Assembly: GCA_002428895.1 (NCBI GenBank)
Contig: DIYC01000139.1
Location: 8,657-14,713, forward strand
Origin: Burkholderiales bacterium UBA6064
GTDB lineage: Bacteria > Pseudomonadota > Gammaproteobacteria > Burkholderiales > Burkholderiaceae_B
Reading direction: 5' to 3'
Length of the DNA stretch: 6,057 nucleotides
In this document: piece by piece, positions 5,098 to 6,057 of the stretch
How positions within the stretch are numbered: position 1 is the first letter of the stretch
How the letters are laid out: each line of letters starts with the position of its first letter
Translations under genes and position numbers: made by a program
The notes under the pieces: model-generated
Database searches by the model: none
What the model saw: only the letters and a program-made list of their open reading frames with translations
What the model was told of the DNA's origin: nothing

Positions 5098-6057
5098 TTA
5101 CTCCTGAATGATTGATGGCCGTTGTACATGCCAATCGGTTACCTGTTGATAATGGTCTGCCAATGCCAGCAACTCGGCTTCTTTAAAGTAATTTGCAATT
5201 AATTGCAACCCAACTGGGCGACGGTTTTGAGTAAAACCGATTGGGACCGACATACCCGGAAGACCCGCCAAGCTAACCCCCAAGGTGTAAATATCAGACA
5301 AATACATTTGAATTGGATCAGAGGTTTTGTCGCCTAAATTCCAGGCAGAGGTAGGCGCAACAGGCCCGACAATAAAATCACACTGGGACAAAGCGGTTTG
5401 AAAATCTTCAGCGATTAAACGCCTTACCTTTTGTGCCTGCACATAATAGGCGTCATAGTAGCCTTGCGACAACACATAGGTGCCCACCAAAATACGGCGT
5501 TGCACTTCTTGCCCTAAACCTTCGGAACGGCTGTTTTCGTACATCGATTTTAAGTCAGTATACTGCGCTGAGCGATAACCATAGCGCACACCATCAAAGC
5601 GCGACAAGTTGGAACTGGCTTCGGCTGGGGCAATAACATAGTAAGTAGGAATAGATAAACTGGTTCTAGGTAAAGAAACCGATACGCAATCGGCACCCAA
5701 CAGTTGCAAGTTTTTAACAGCGGAATCGATACGTTGACGCACTTGTGAATCGAGACCTTCACCAAAAAATTCTGCAGGCAAACCAATTTTGACGCCGCGC
5801 AACGGTTGCAATTGATCTCCATTGCGTAAGGGTTTGCCCAATAAACGGGTAAAGTCTACTTCGGGGTGCTTCACGCTGGTACTGTCTTTTTGATCATGCC
5901 CTACCATCACATTCAGCACCACCGCGCAATCGTGGGCTGAACGTGCCATAGCACCTGCTTGATCTAGACTAGATGCATAGGCAATCATGCCATAGCGACT
6001 GCAACTACCATAGGTAGGTTTAATGCCCGTAATGCCGCAAAATGCAGCCGGTTGACG
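5098..6057 (-). CDS. gatA: Aspartyl/glutamyl-tRNA amidotransferase subunit A (3' part)
   Basis: This is the glutaminase subunit of GatCAB, an amidase-signature enzyme that releases ammonia from glutamine for transfer in GatB. The frame stays open to the window edge, so an ATG at 5988 is internal. The visible 319 residues are the C-terminal two thirds of a roughly 485-residue protein. They begin [17 protein letters not shown], just after the DTGGSI motif. The Lys-Ser-Ser catalytic residues are therefore beyond the edge and cannot be checked. Recognisable blocks follow: [15 protein letters not shown], a [22 protein letters not shown] segment with RYGYR after it, [17 protein letters not shown], and [20 protein letters not shown]. 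Where families usually have YGRVSRYG this one has YGSCSRYG. The final codons hold the gatB ribosome-binding site. gatC would be expected upstream. Confidence 0.97.
   Translation of the reverse strand, partial: RQPAAFCGITGIKPTYGSCSRYGMIAYASSLDQAGAMARSAHDCAVVLNVMVGHDQKDSTSVKHPEVDFTRLLGKPLRNGDQLQPLRGVKIGLPAEFFGEGLDSQVRQRIDSAVKNLQLLGADCVSVSLPRTSLSIPTYYVIAPAEASSNLSRFDGVRYGYRSAQYTDLKSMYENSRSEGLGQEVQRRILVGTYVLSQGYYDAYYVQAQKVRRLIAEDFQTALSQCDFIVGPVAPTSAWNLGDKTSDPIQMYLSDIYTLGVSLAGLPGMSVPIGFTQNRRPVGLQLIANYFKEAELLALADHYQQVTDWHVQRPSIIQE
5101..5105 (-). promoter_or_regulatory. gatB Shine-Dalgarno inside the gatA end
   Basis: AGGAG lies within the last two sense codons of gatA (CAG GAG TAA), seven bases before the gatB ATG. 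This placement is typical of translational coupling, which helps keep the subunits equimolar, and it rules for the 480-residue gatB start. Confidence 0.8.

Noticed and set aside
5094..5129. Longer gatB start at the ATG at 5129
   Set aside because: It would add 12 residues lying within gatA, has no Shine-Dalgarno, and departs from the usual MxWEVVIG family start, which the ATG at 5093 matches.
5986..5988. gatA starting at the ATG at 5988
   Set aside because: The frame continues through conserved GatA sequence ([17 protein letters not shown]) to the window edge, so this Met is internal.

Overview
The window is AT-rich, densely coded bacterial DNA. The only taxonomic markers are the two Gat amidotransferase genes at the right end, which are clearly proteobacterial. 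The GatA tail ([15 protein letters not shown]) and the GatB start ([16 protein letters not shown]) recall, from memory, beta- and Xanthomonas-like gammaproteobacterial versions. The low GC, plus two repeat-type proteins of the kind used to contact eukaryotic hosts, suggest a host-associated gamma- or betaproteobacterium. That lifestyle is an inference, not something the sequence proves.

Layout, left to right. At 1-118 is the 5' end of an unrecognised gene on the minus strand. A 196-bp divergent spacer follows, holding a good sigma70-type promoter (TTGTTT-N17-TATAAT) facing right. At 315-1352 (+) is a 345-residue protein with two leucine-rich repeat units in the middle and a disordered, charged C-terminus. 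It meets tail to tail, with overlapping stop codons, a COG0701/ArsP-like membrane permease at 1349-2446 (-). That permease is best started at a GTG with a strong Shine-Dalgarno and not at the start of the longest ORF. At 2619-3557 (-) is the most unusual gene: a 312-residue soluble protein made almost wholly of about fifteen short helical repeats. The repeats run at about 21 residues in the middle and change to exactly 14 residues in the last third, where the DNA is a 42-bp tandem array with near-identical codons. At 3651-5093 (-) is gatB, and at 5098-6057 (-) is gatA, cut by the window edge.

How the genes fit together. gatA and gatB are one translationally coupled unit: the gatB ribosome-binding site lies in the last codons of gatA. 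They supply the transamidase that corrects misacylated Glu-tRNA(Gln) and/or Asp-tRNA(Asn); gatC would be expected upstream of gatA, outside the window. The helical-repeat gene lies 93 bp downstream of gatB with its own very strong ribosome-binding site and only a weak hairpin between, so both read-through and independent transcription are possible. The permease and the LRR protein show no obvious functional link to gat or to each other. The segment from 315 to 3557 looks like accessory DNA next to a housekeeping operon. No tRNA, rRNA, CRISPR array, transposase or integration site was seen.
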